Positions 7,324 through 14,476 of a DNA stretch of 19,404 bases are shown piece by piece. The DNA is from Pontiellaceae bacterium (GTDB lineage Bacteria > Verrucomicrobiota > Kiritimatiellia > Kiritimatiellales > Tichowtungiaceae), in assembly GCA_025457785.1 (NCBI GenBank), contig JALOTS010000005.1, positions 1-19,404 of the forward strand, written 5' to 3'. A program made the position numbers and the translations under genes. Numbering within the stretch: position 1 is the stretch's first letter; each line of letters opens with the position of its first letter. The notes below the pieces were generated by a model. The model was given only the letters and a program-made list of their open reading frames with translations, was not told the origin of the DNA and made no database searches.

Positions 7324-10209
7324 ATGAATAACTTCAAACGTATCCGCGAACAGTTCGTCAACGAGTTCAACGGCACGGTCAGGGAATACCGCCATGAACC
7401 GACCGGCGCCGAAATCATCTCCGTCGAAAACACGGACAACAACAAGGTGTTCGGGATCGCCTTCCGCACGCCGCCTTCCGATTCAACCGGTATTGCGCAC
7501 ATCCTCGAACACACCGTTCTGTGCGGTTCGCGCAGGTACCCGCTCAAAGATCCCTTTGTTCAGTTGCTGAAAGGCTCGCTGCAAACGTTTCTGAACGCGA
7601 TGACCTACCCCGATAAAACCGTCTATCCCGTTGCCAGTCAAAACGAGCAGGATTTTTACAATCTCATCGATGTTTACCTCGATGCTGTTTTCTTTCCGCG
7701 CATCACTCCCGCCTTTTTCCAGCAGGAAGGCTGGCACTACGAACTGGAAAACCCCGATGCCCCGCTCACCTGCAAAGGGGTCGTTTACAACGAAATGAAG
7801 GGCGCGTACTCCTCTCCCGACAGCCTGCTGACCGAGCGGTCTCAACAGATTCTCTTCCCCGACACCACCTATGGCCTCGATTCCGGCGGAAACCCGGCAG
7901 AAATTCCCGCGCTGACCTATGAACAATTCCGCACCTTCCACGAAACCCGCTACCATCCATCCAACTCCCGCATTTTCTTCTACGGCAACGACAACCCCGA
8001 ACGCCGCCTTAAAATTCTCAACGACTATCTCTCGCAGTTCCAGCCCCTGGAAAACCCGGCGGATTCATCCATCCCGCTGCAAAAACCGTTCGCCGAACCG
8101 GTTTACATGGAAGAACCTTACGCTGTCAGCGAAGAAGACGGCAAAGCGTTCATTACCGTCAACTGGGCCTTTCCTGACGGAATCCCCCATTTCGCGCTGA
8201 TTGTTCTCGATCAGATTCTAACCGGAAATTCCGGCTCGCCGCTGCGCAAAGCGTTAATCGAATCGGGCCTCGGCGAAGACCTCGCCGGATTCGGCCTCGA
8301 AACCAGCCTGCGCCAGTCCGCCTGGTCCATCGGCATGAAGGGCGTTGATCTTCCAAACCTTGGGAAAGTTGAAAAACTCATTTTCCGGACTCTGAAAAAA
8401 CTGGTCAAAACCGGTATTGACCGCGGCGAAATTGAAGCCGCCGTGAATTCCTTCGAATTCGACCTGCGCGAAAACAACCACGGCAGTTTCCCTCAAGGCC
8501 TCTCCGTCATGCTCAATATGCTGGAAACATGGCTCTACGGCAGCGACCCGCTCCGCCTCTCCGCCTACGAACGCCCGCTCACCGAACTCAAAGAACAGAT
8601 CGCCGCCAACCCGCGCTGTTTTGAAGAACTCATCGACAACCTGCTGCTGAAAAACACGCATCGCGCCACCGTCCGCCTGCTGCCCGACCCCGAAAAAGCC
8701 GCGCGCGACGAAGCCGAAGAAAAGGCCCGCCTGCAGGCCGTCCGCGACGCCATGAGCCCCGACGAACTGGCGCACACAGCGGACAACACCGCCCGCCTGC
8801 TTGAAATGCAGAAAACACCGGACTCCCCCGACGCCGTCAAAAGCCTGCCCCTGCTCAGGCGCGCCGACCTCGAAAAAACAATCAGCACCGTTCCGCGTGA
8901 AACCGAACAGCGCGGCAATACCACCCTTCTCTTCCATGAACTCTTCACCGGCGGCATCGTTTATCTCGATATCGGCTTCAATCTTCACGCGCTCGACGCG
9001 GAAGATCTTCCGTGGGTTTCACTGCTCGGCAGCATGCTGCTCGAAATGGGCACACAGAAAGAGGATTTCGCCGCGCTCTCGCAGCGCATTGCGCAGAAAA
9101 CCGGAGGCATTCATGTTTTCCCCTTCGTCGCCCCGCTGGAAAAATCCCCGCAAAGCGCCGCGCACCTCTTTTTGCGCGGCAAATGTATGATCGGCCAGAC
9201 CGAAGAACTGTTCGACATCCTGAGCGATATTCTCTTCACCCCGGCCCTCGACAACCGCAAGCGGTTCCGTGAAATCCTGCTGGAGCAGAAAGCGGAAATG
9301 GAAAGCTCACTCATCCCCGCCGGGCATTCCGCTGTTCTTTCGCGCATGAAAGCGCATTATCACGAAGCGCACCGCGCCAACGAAATGCTGAGCGGCATCG
9401 ATGCCCTGTTTTTCCACCGCGCCATGCAGAAAGAAAAGAAAACCGACTGGCCGAAAACCGTCGCCCGGCTCGAAGAAATTCTGCAAAAACTCATTGCGGG
9501 CGGACTGGCAGTCAACATCACCGCCGACGGCAGAGACCGCACGGCGGTTTTCCAGGCACTGGAAAAATTCCTCGCCCGGTTTCCGACGGACGGAACCCCG
9601 GTTTCCAATCCCTGGAAATTTTCTGAACCCCCGCCGGTCTCCGAAGCGCTGCTGATTCCGTCGCGGGTCAACTATGTCGGACGCGCCATCAACCTGTTCG
9701 ATAACGGCTATGCCATGGACGGCTCGGCCATCGCCATCACCAAATACCTGCGCACCGCGTGGCTGTGGGAAAAAATCCGCGTACAGGGCGGCGCCTACGG
9801 AGCCTCATGTACATTCGACCCCAACTGCGGCGTGCTGGCCTTTGCCTCCTACCGCGACCCCAATCTCGCCGCCACACTTGAAGCCTACGGACAGACTGCG
9901 GACTTCCTGAAAAATCTTCAGCTCGACGAAGACGAACTCACCCGCGCACTCATCGGGGCCGTCGGCGGCATCGATGCCTATCTGCTTCCCGACGCGAAAG
10001 GCTATACCGACCTGCTGCGCCATCTGACCGGACAGACCGACGAAAAACGGCAGAAAATCCGCGACGAACTGCTCGACACCACCGCTGAAGATTTCAGAAA
10101 CTTTGCGGATTTCATCCGCATGGAAAAGGCCGTCACCTCCGTTCTCGGATCGCCCGAAGCGATCAGCGAATCGGGCGTTGTATTTCAAAACACCCTGCCC
10201 GTTCTTTAG
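7324..10209 (+). CDS. M16C-family zinc metallopeptidase (presequence-protease / PreP-like)
   Basis: This is a large inverzincin peptidase that probably degrades peptides inside a closed two-half chamber. The inverted zinc motif is HILEH (59-63: H59, E62, H63), followed by LCGSRRYPLKDPF. The distal glutamate ligand lies in VVYNEMKGAYSSP (E157). EQDFYNLIDVYLDAVFFP and FFQQEGWHYEL are typical of the M16C/PreP group. The C-terminal half contains the substrate-binding segment IRVQGGAYGASCTFD. Length 961 fits PreP-type single-chain enzymes rather than two-subunit M16B pairs. There is no signal peptide, so it is probably cytoplasmic. The gene is divergent from infA and convergent with a signal-anchored unknown protein. 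In organelles PreP clears presequences; the bacterial substrate is unknown. Confidence 0.93.
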   Translation: MNNFKRIREQFVNEFNGTVREYRHEPTGAEIISVENTDNNKVFGIAFRTPPSDSTGIAHILEHTVLCGSRRYPLKDPFVQLLKGSLQTFLNAMTYPDKTVYPVASQNEQDFYNLIDVYLDAVFFPRITPAFFQQEGWHYELENPDAPLTCKGVVYNEMKGAYSSPDSLLTERSQQILFPDTTYGLDSGGNPAEIPALTYEQFRTFHETRYHPSNSRIFFYGNDNPERRLKILNDYLSQFQPLENPADSSIPLQKPFAEPVYMEEPYAVSEEDGKAFITVNWAFPDGIPHFALIVLDQILTGNSGSPLRKALIESGLGEDLAGFGLETSLRQSAWSIGMKGVDLPNLGKVEKLIFRTLKKLVKTGIDRGEIEAAVNSFEFDLRENNHGSFPQGLSVMLNMLETWLYGSDPLRLSAYERPLTELKEQIAANPRCFEELIDNLLLKNTHRATVRLLPDPEKAARDEAEEKARLQAVRDAMSPDELAHTADNTARLLEMQKTPDSPDAVKSLPLLRRADLEKTISTVPRETEQRGNTTLLFHELFTGGIVYLDIGFNLHALDAEDLPWVSLLGSMLLEMGTQKEDFAALSQRIAQKTGGIHVFPFVAPLEKSPQSAAHLFLRGKCMIGQTEELFDILSDILFTPALDNRKRFREILLEQKAEMESSLIPAGHSAVLSRMKAHYHEAHRANEMLSGIDALFFHRAMQKEKKTDWPKTVARLEEILQKLIAGGLAVNITADGRDRTAVFQALEKFLARFPTDGTPVSNPWKFSEPPPVSEALLIPSRVNYVGRAINLFDNGYAMDGSAIAITKYLRTAWLWEKIRVQGGAYGASCTFDPNCGVLAFASYRDPNLAATLEAYGQTADFLKNLQLDEDELTRALIGAVGGIDAYLLPDAKGYTDLLRHLTGQTDEKRQKIRDELLDTTAEDFRNFADFIRMEKAVTSVLGSPEAISESGVVFQNTLPVL

Positions 10210-10228
10210 ATTTTCCGGATGGAAAATC
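10209..10228. terminator. Hairpin between convergent genes (weak bidirectional terminator)
   Basis: GATTTTCC (10209-10216) and GGAAAATC (10221-10228) form a perfect 8-bp stem with a GGAT loop, exactly between the peptidase stop and the stop of the convergent gene at 10232. There is no clear T-tract on either side, so function as a terminator is uncertain. Confidence 0.35.
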
Positions 10229-10231
10229 CAC

Positions 10232-10894
10232 TTACAGATCCGGGACGGTTTCGGGATAGAGCTGGCCGGTCGGGCTGATTTTGAAAACATAAATCAGGCC
10301 GGGACGCAGTTTTTTATAAACCGCATTGCCGTAGATGGCTTTCACGCCGTGTCGCCGGAGCGCTTCGGGATCATTGGCCAGATCCCAAATGGCCGTCCAG
10401 AAAAGATCGCGCTCTTTCAGACGCAGGCGGTCGAGCAACCCCGCATAACGGGCCGGAGCCGCCCCCTGCTCTTCAATCGCGAATCCGGCGGCGGGCGGCT
10501 GATTTTCTCCGTAAACGCGCCGCCAAAGATAAAGCGAGCGTTCCTTGCCATCCATAACCGCCTGATCGGAAAAGGTCACAATCAAGGCATCGAAGTGAAC
10601 GGTATTGCCTTCAATTTCGTATTCTTTCTCCAGTACGGTTTTAAGCCGGTCGTCACGGGCGGTTTCAACAAACCGGATGGTGGTATAGAGTTTTTTGTCG
10701 CGGGTTTCCTGCCGGACGACCTTGGCGTAGCCGATCTGGTCTTCGTGAGTGAGGGTGCTGATGGCCTGTTTGAGCTTTTTATTTTCACCCAGCAGGTCGT
10801 GGATCGTTTTCGTTCCGTAAAAAAGCGTACCGGAAATAAAAATAATCGCGATCAGCGCCAGCAGTCCGAAAATTACGCGAATCAGTTTTTTCAT
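10232..10894 (-). CDS. Signal-anchored protein of unknown function
   Basis: I do not recognise the family. The start chosen is the ATG at 10894 (MKKLIRVIFGLL), with GGAA 8 bases upstream; an ATG three codons earlier is less well placed. The 220 residues begin with a basic pair and a hydrophobic helix (about 7-26), which anchors the protein in the inner membrane or acts as a signal. A short charged, coiled-coil-like stretch follows (HDLLGENKKLKQAISTLTHED), then a soluble domain with YAKVVRQETRDKKLYTTIRFVE and DALIVTFSDQAVMDGKERSLYLWRRVYG. The last part (FWTAIWDLANDPEALRRHGVKAIYGNAVYKKLRPGLIYVFKISPTGQ) is well formed, so the gene looks intact. It is most likely exposed to the periplasm. Confidence 0.75.
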   Translation of the reverse strand: MKKLIRVIFGLLALIAIIFISGTLFYGTKTIHDLLGENKKLKQAISTLTHEDQIGYAKVVRQETRDKKLYTTIRFVETARDDRLKTVLEKEYEIEGNTVHFDALIVTFSDQAVMDGKERSLYLWRRVYGENQPPAAGFAIEEQGAAPARYAGLLDRLRLKERDLFWTAIWDLANDPEALRRHGVKAIYGNAVYKKLRPGLIYVFKISPTGQLYPETVPDL

Positions 10895-10950
10895 AATCAA
10901 CATTCCGATACCGGGCGGAAACTGCTCCGGCGTTTGACGGGTGCAGACAC

Positions 10951-10982
10951 AAAAAAAGGATGCCGAGAGGCATCCCCTTTTT
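10951..10982 (-). terminator. Intrinsic terminator after the PEP-CTERM gene
   Basis: GGATGCC (10958-10964) and GGCATCC (10969-10975) form a perfect 7-bp GC-rich stem with a 4-base loop. It is flanked by A7 at 10951-10957 and T5 at 10978-10982. Read on the minus strand the stem is followed by seven T, 17 bases after the PEP-CTERM stop codon. The flanking A and T runs would let it work in both directions. Confidence 0.85.
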
Positions 10983-10999
10983 GCGCCCGAAGGTCACAC

Positions 11000-11695
11000 C
11001 TATACTCTGCGACGGATGAGGCGGTTTACGGCAAATGTGATGAACCCGCCCATCACAATCAGCCCCATCGCCGCCGGTTCGGGTATGGCGTATTCATAAG
11101 TTACAATTGCGGTAAGCTCACCAGTTGGCAACGTTTCGTTACGAAAAACCCTATACGTTGGACTGTGTGAAGCTTCTTCAACAAAATTCATCGTGGAGTC
11201 AAAAGAACCCAAACCGGTGTAATCTGAAAAATAGGCGCTGTTCACACTGTCACTGAACGAACCGTTCAGCGTTCCAAGAACCCAGTTGTAATAATCACCC
11301 GCTCCTGTCGCATTAAACTCGCCCACCTGGTCGCCAGTGGTTGCAGACAGACTGAAGTCACGGGAATCAGCAACGTACAAGTCAGCGATAAGATCATCTA
11401 TCGCGTCCCATCTTGTATCCATAGAGAAAGCATCAACCAACCCGGAAAAATCCGCCTGAACATTCCTTGAAGCGGCGTTGTCGTTATCAAATTCAAATTG
11501 AGCGCCACTAAGCACGACTCTGAACTCAAGCGTAATACCCGTCAACGTACCCAGACTGGAATTGAATTGATTCAGAGAAACAACCGCGTCCTCTCCGCTG
11601 GTCAGACTCACGGTATTGCTGTACGAAACAATATCCGCCAGAGCAAAACCCGCCGCCATGACTAGAAAAACAGCTGTATGTAATATTCTTTTCAT
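11000..11695 (-). CDS. PEP-CTERM sorting-domain surface protein
   Basis: This is a secreted 231-residue protein bound for the exosortase pathway. Residues 1-20 are a signal peptide (MKRILHTAVFLVMAAGFALA). The mature part is a beta-rich, Asn/Ser/Asp-rich domain opening SYSNTVSLTSGEDAVVSLNQFNSSLGTLTGITLEF, which resembles choice-of-anchor E type domains. The C-terminus is the tripartite PEP-CTERM signal: IPEP at 204-207, a hydrophobic helix (AMGLIVMGGFITFAV) and a basic end (RLIRRRV). By analogy with the family, exosortase would cut at the PEP motif and release or glycan-link the protein; no exosortase is in this window. It has its own promoter and terminator, so it is transcribed alone. Confidence 0.9.
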   Translation of the reverse strand: MKRILHTAVFLVMAAGFALADIVSYSNTVSLTSGEDAVVSLNQFNSSLGTLTGITLEFRVVLSGAQFEFDNDNAASRNVQADFSGLVDAFSMDTRWDAIDDLIADLYVADSRDFSLSATTGDQVGEFNATGAGDYYNWVLGTLNGSFSDSVNSAYFSDYTGLGSFDSTMNFVEEASHSPTYRVFRNETLPTGELTAIVTYEYAIPEPAAMGLIVMGGFITFAVNRLIRRRV

Positions 11696-11728
11696 TTTTA
11701 TCCGTCCATATGTGTTTACTTGGTGCTC

Positions 11729-11757
11729 ATTAAGCCCTAAGCCGACGGAGTTGTCAA
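11729..11757 (-). promoter_or_regulatory. Sigma-70-type promoter of the PEP-CTERM gene
   Basis: On the minus strand a perfect TTGACA (11752-11757) is followed after 17 bases by CTTAAT (11729-11734, four of six consensus bases). The expected start near 11722 would give a leader of about 27 bases before the ATG at 11695. This is the best promoter match in the window. Confidence 0.65.
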
Positions 11758-11853
11758 ATCGTTGTTTGTGATTTTTAAAAAAAAAGCAAGGAGCCCCCCA
11801 TTCAGTAAAATTACCCGTTTTTTTAAATTTCTTCTTGCCTTTTACCGCCCGTT

Positions 11854-11898
11854 CGGTCCCTGACCGGGTTCTTCAACCGCACGGTTGATGTCGGAACC
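11854..11898 (+). other. Structured leader or intergenic hairpins upstream of the glycosidase-TPR operon
   Basis: Two adjacent dyads are visible. CGGTC (11854-11858) pairs with GACCG (11862-11866) around a CCT loop. TCAACCG (11873-11879) pairs with CGGTTGA (11882-11888). GGTTC (11867-11871) and GAACC (11894-11898) could close an outer stem around the second hairpin. The element ends about 75 bases before the ATG at 11973 in a 277-base divergent gap. It matches no riboswitch class I know; its strand and function are inferred from position only. Confidence 0.3.
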
Positions 11899-11972
11899 GG
11901 CTTGCCTGTTAAACCAAATCAAAAGCAAGTGTTGAAGAAATAAAAGGAATAAGACAGGATACCGGTGTCCCT

Positions 11973-14111
11973 ATGCAGAATATTTTTACAACCTATCCCG
12001 ATGTTCCCTGGAAATCAAGCTGGACGTTTTATTCCGGTCCGGGCGACCATCTGCCGTTTATCACGGCCAATCCGGCCTGTGCACTGACGGTTCCGGGCAG
12101 CGACTGGGTACTGCAGTTGATTGAACCCGAGCGCATCTGCACCACCCGCCTTTTTTACAACGGATTTTCCATCGGCCTGCGCAGGCGGCCCGAAAAAAAC
12201 CGGATCGATGCCATCGTAACCGGTTCCGGACTGCTCTGCGGAACCATCTGCGGACTGCCTGCCCCGCAACTGAGTTCCGCCGGCGAAATAAAAAAAGAAG
12301 CAGATTGCGAATGGATTCACAACGGAAGCTGCACCGTGCTTCTTCTGAAACAGGGAAACCGGTTTGCTCTCGTTTACGGCGAATACACCTTTCAGCAGGC
12401 TCTCTCAAAGGTCGAAGATGCGCTGGATGCAGATTTCGAAATGCTGATGCAGGCCGAGGCCGAAAAGCGAAAAAACGTAAGCCGTCTGTTCAGTATCAAC
12501 TCGCGCCACAACCCGCCCGTGGCGCTCGCGGCGGAAACACTGGCCGCCCGTCTGCGGGAGCGAAACGGCGCCATTCACGGGCGGTGGAGTGTTGCGGAGG
12601 GCTTCGGAAAAGAGACCTTTTCCCTGAATGAACTCTATCCGCTGGTTCGCGCATGGCTCCTGATCGATCCCGCCGTCGCGCTCGAACTGACGCAAACCGC
12701 ATTGAGTCTTCAGCAGATCAACGGCGGATTCCCGGCATGGATAGACAGCGAAGGCGGCTCCTCCCCGGCGGCGCCCTGGCCGTTCATCGCGCAAGCCTTC
12801 GAACTGGCCTTGCGGAGCGCTCCGGATCCGGCACTGCTGAAGAAACACCTTCCTGCTCTTCGGAAATATGCGCAATGGGTTCTGCGCCGCTTCGATCCCC
12901 TCCGCGACCGGATTCCCTCCTGGCAGAGCGAACAGGAACTTTTTATTCCGGGAAATTATCAGCGCGACAAGGCGACACCGGAACTGACTGTGTTTCTCAT
13001 TGCTGAACTGGAAGCCGTTTTGCGTCTTTGCGGGGCAAACGAACATGCTGAAACCGCCATGGTGTCGATTATTGAAGAGCGCGATCAACTGATCCGTACA
13101 CTGAACACCACCTTCTGGAACCCCGAAACAAGAGCGTTTTCCAATGTCTTGGAAAACGGGCAAATCCGTCAGGAAATCTCCCTCGGATCATTTATCCCGC
13201 TCTTTTGGCGCGGGCTGGACAAAGAAAAACAGACCGCGCTGCTGGAAAAATTCGAAACGGCACCCGGCGTGCCGGGCCAGCAGTCCTCTTCCTGGGAACA
13301 GGAAGAAACCGACGATACGACACAGCGTCCCGCCATCCATGAATTCATAGCGTTCGAAGCCATTCGGGCCAACGAAAACCATATTCTGCTCATGCTGTTT
13401 GTTCAACGCGCCCGTGAAAAATCCGCCGTCTGGTTCGAACATGAAAGCCTGACGGCGGCACGCGAAAAGCCTTCCGGCGGACCGGCCTACTCCATGGGGC
13501 CGGTTACGGCGGCGCTTATCCTCACGGTACAAGCCGAATTCGAGCGCGAAGCGGCTCAAATCCACTCGATCGCTCAACTGATCCTTCGGTGGGCGGACCG
13601 CCTGAAAATTCGTCCGACCGACCTGTATATTATTACGGGATTTCTGCTCTTGTCTGCCGTGGCACACCTGCTCTATGCCCTGCCGCACAGTTGGAATGCG
13701 GAAGCCCGTGTCAGTGAGGCCGCACTGGACTATCAGCAGGGCCGCTATACCGAAGCCATGCGCATCTGCCGGCGCTATCCGCATCACGCCGTTTCACAAT
13801 TTGTTCAGGCCAATATGATGATGCTCTCAAAACGGCCCGATCAGGCGGAAGATCTTTATCGCCAAGCGCTGACACAGGAACCCGCAAGTCCCTCCGCGCT
13901 CCTCGGCCTGGCACTGGCCCTTCAAATGAACGGCAGCCTCAAAGAAGCCGAAAAACGGTACGCCGACTTTCTGGACATTTATGAAAACCGCCTCCCGGCC
14001 GCTGCGGAACTGGCGGATGAATTCAGGATGCTGTCTCAGGAAGAGTTCCGCCGTCCGCCGCGCTGGCAGCGGATCTTTGAACTTCCTCTGATGAATGATC
14101 TTGGATTATGA
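11973..14111 (+). CDS. Glycosidase-like alpha-barrel domain + membrane helix + TPR protein
   Basis: This 712-residue protein has three parts. Residues about 180-525 look like an (alpha/alpha)6-barrel of the GH63/GH37 or mannosylglycerate-hydrolase type. Segments seen are LYPLVRAWLLIDPAVALELTQTALSLQQINGGFPAWID (221-258), PSWQSEQELF (315-324), TTFWNPETRAFSNVL (379-393), LGSFIPLFWRGL (404-415) and WFEHESLTA (487-495), in the order such enzymes show. Residues 1-175 may be a beta-rich leading domain. Residues 551-569 are one membrane helix (LYIITGFLLLSAVAHLLYAL) preceded by basic residues, which suggests the N-terminus is in the cytoplasm and the C-terminus outside. Residues 580-690 are TPR-like helices (YQQGRYTEAMRICRRYP, AEDLYRQALTQEPASPSALLGLALALQMNGSLKEAEKRY). 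There is no signal peptide. The acidic residue after PSWQS is Glu (E322) rather than the Asp expected in active relatives, so activity is unproven. It is the first gene of a coupled operon. Confidence 0.75.
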   Translation: MQNIFTTYPDVPWKSSWTFYSGPGDHLPFITANPACALTVPGSDWVLQLIEPERICTTRLFYNGFSIGLRRRPEKNRIDAIVTGSGLLCGTICGLPAPQLSSAGEIKKEADCEWIHNGSCTVLLLKQGNRFALVYGEYTFQQALSKVEDALDADFEMLMQAEAEKRKNVSRLFSINSRHNPPVALAAETLAARLRERNGAIHGRWSVAEGFGKETFSLNELYPLVRAWLLIDPAVALELTQTALSLQQINGGFPAWIDSEGGSSPAAPWPFIAQAFELALRSAPDPALLKKHLPALRKYAQWVLRRFDPLRDRIPSWQSEQELFIPGNYQRDKATPELTVFLIAELEAVLRLCGANEHAETAMVSIIEERDQLIRTLNTTFWNPETRAFSNVLENGQIRQEISLGSFIPLFWRGLDKEKQTALLEKFETAPGVPGQQSSSWEQEETDDTTQRPAIHEFIAFEAIRANENHILLMLFVQRAREKSAVWFEHESLTAAREKPSGGPAYSMGPVTAALILTVQAEFEREAAQIHSIAQLILRWADRLKIRPTDLYIITGFLLLSAVAHLLYALPHSWNAEARVSEAALDYQQGRYTEAMRICRRYPHHAVSQFVQANMMMLSKRPDQAEDLYRQALTQEPASPSALLGLALALQMNGSLKEAEKRYADFLDIYENRLPAAAELADEFRMLSQEEFRRPPRWQRIFELPLMNDLGL

Positions 14112-14149
14112 GATTTACCGACACCCTCTTTCCGATTATTCTCCGCGCC

Positions 14150-14476
14150 ATGAAAACACTGAAAAAAGCAATCCTTCTTTGCGTCCTCCTTTTGGCTTCC
14201 GGATGTTTCCGCAACAACATCCGAAGCGAAACCTTCCACCTCGAACAGCTCCGGAACGAAGAGAGCGTCAATATCCTCCGCAACGCGCTGCGTCAGGTGG
14301 ACGGGGTCAAGGAACTCCAGCCCAACCTGAGAGAACACACGCTGACCGTCATATTCAACGGGCTGAATTCGCAGAAAAAAAACGTGGAGTACGCCATCAT
14401 TAAAGCCGGTTTCGACCTGCCGAACTGGCCCGCCGATCCCGCCGATAAAGCCAAACTGCCGGAAGCGCTCCGTTAA
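14150..14476 (+). CDS. Small lipoprotein with a cysteine-free HMA-like domain
   Basis: From the ATG at 14150 the protein starts MKTLKKAILLCVLLLASGC, a classic lipoprotein signal with lipobox LASGC. An in-frame ATG at 14108 overlaps the stop of the previous gene (ATGA) and could be the coupled start, but it would give an unusually long n-region. After the Cys come about 90 residues: a helix (EESVNILRNALRQVDGV), strands (KELQPNLREHTLTVIFNG) and a helix (VEYAIIKAGFDLPNWP), ending ADPADKAKLPEALR. This is the beta-alpha-beta order of heavy-metal-associated (HMA) domains. The ending recalls HMA proteins that finish 'ADPxAYxKLPxCC'. The metal-binding CxxC and terminal Cys pair are absent, so copper binding by that route is unlikely. 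It was probably exported and attached to a membrane. Confidence 0.65.
   Translation: MKTLKKAILLCVLLLASGCFRNNIRSETFHLEQLRNEESVNILRNALRQVDGVKELQPNLREHTLTVIFNGLNSQKKNVEYAIIKAGFDLPNWPADPADKAKLPEALR

Noticed and set aside
8254..8988. 244-codon minus-strand open frame inside the M16 peptidase gene
   Set aside because: Antisense shadow of a well-supported gene; Phe/Gly-rich product with no signal or family.
12405..13163. 252-codon minus-strand open frame inside the glycosidase-like gene
   Set aside because: Antisense shadow; no ribosome binding site or domain pattern.
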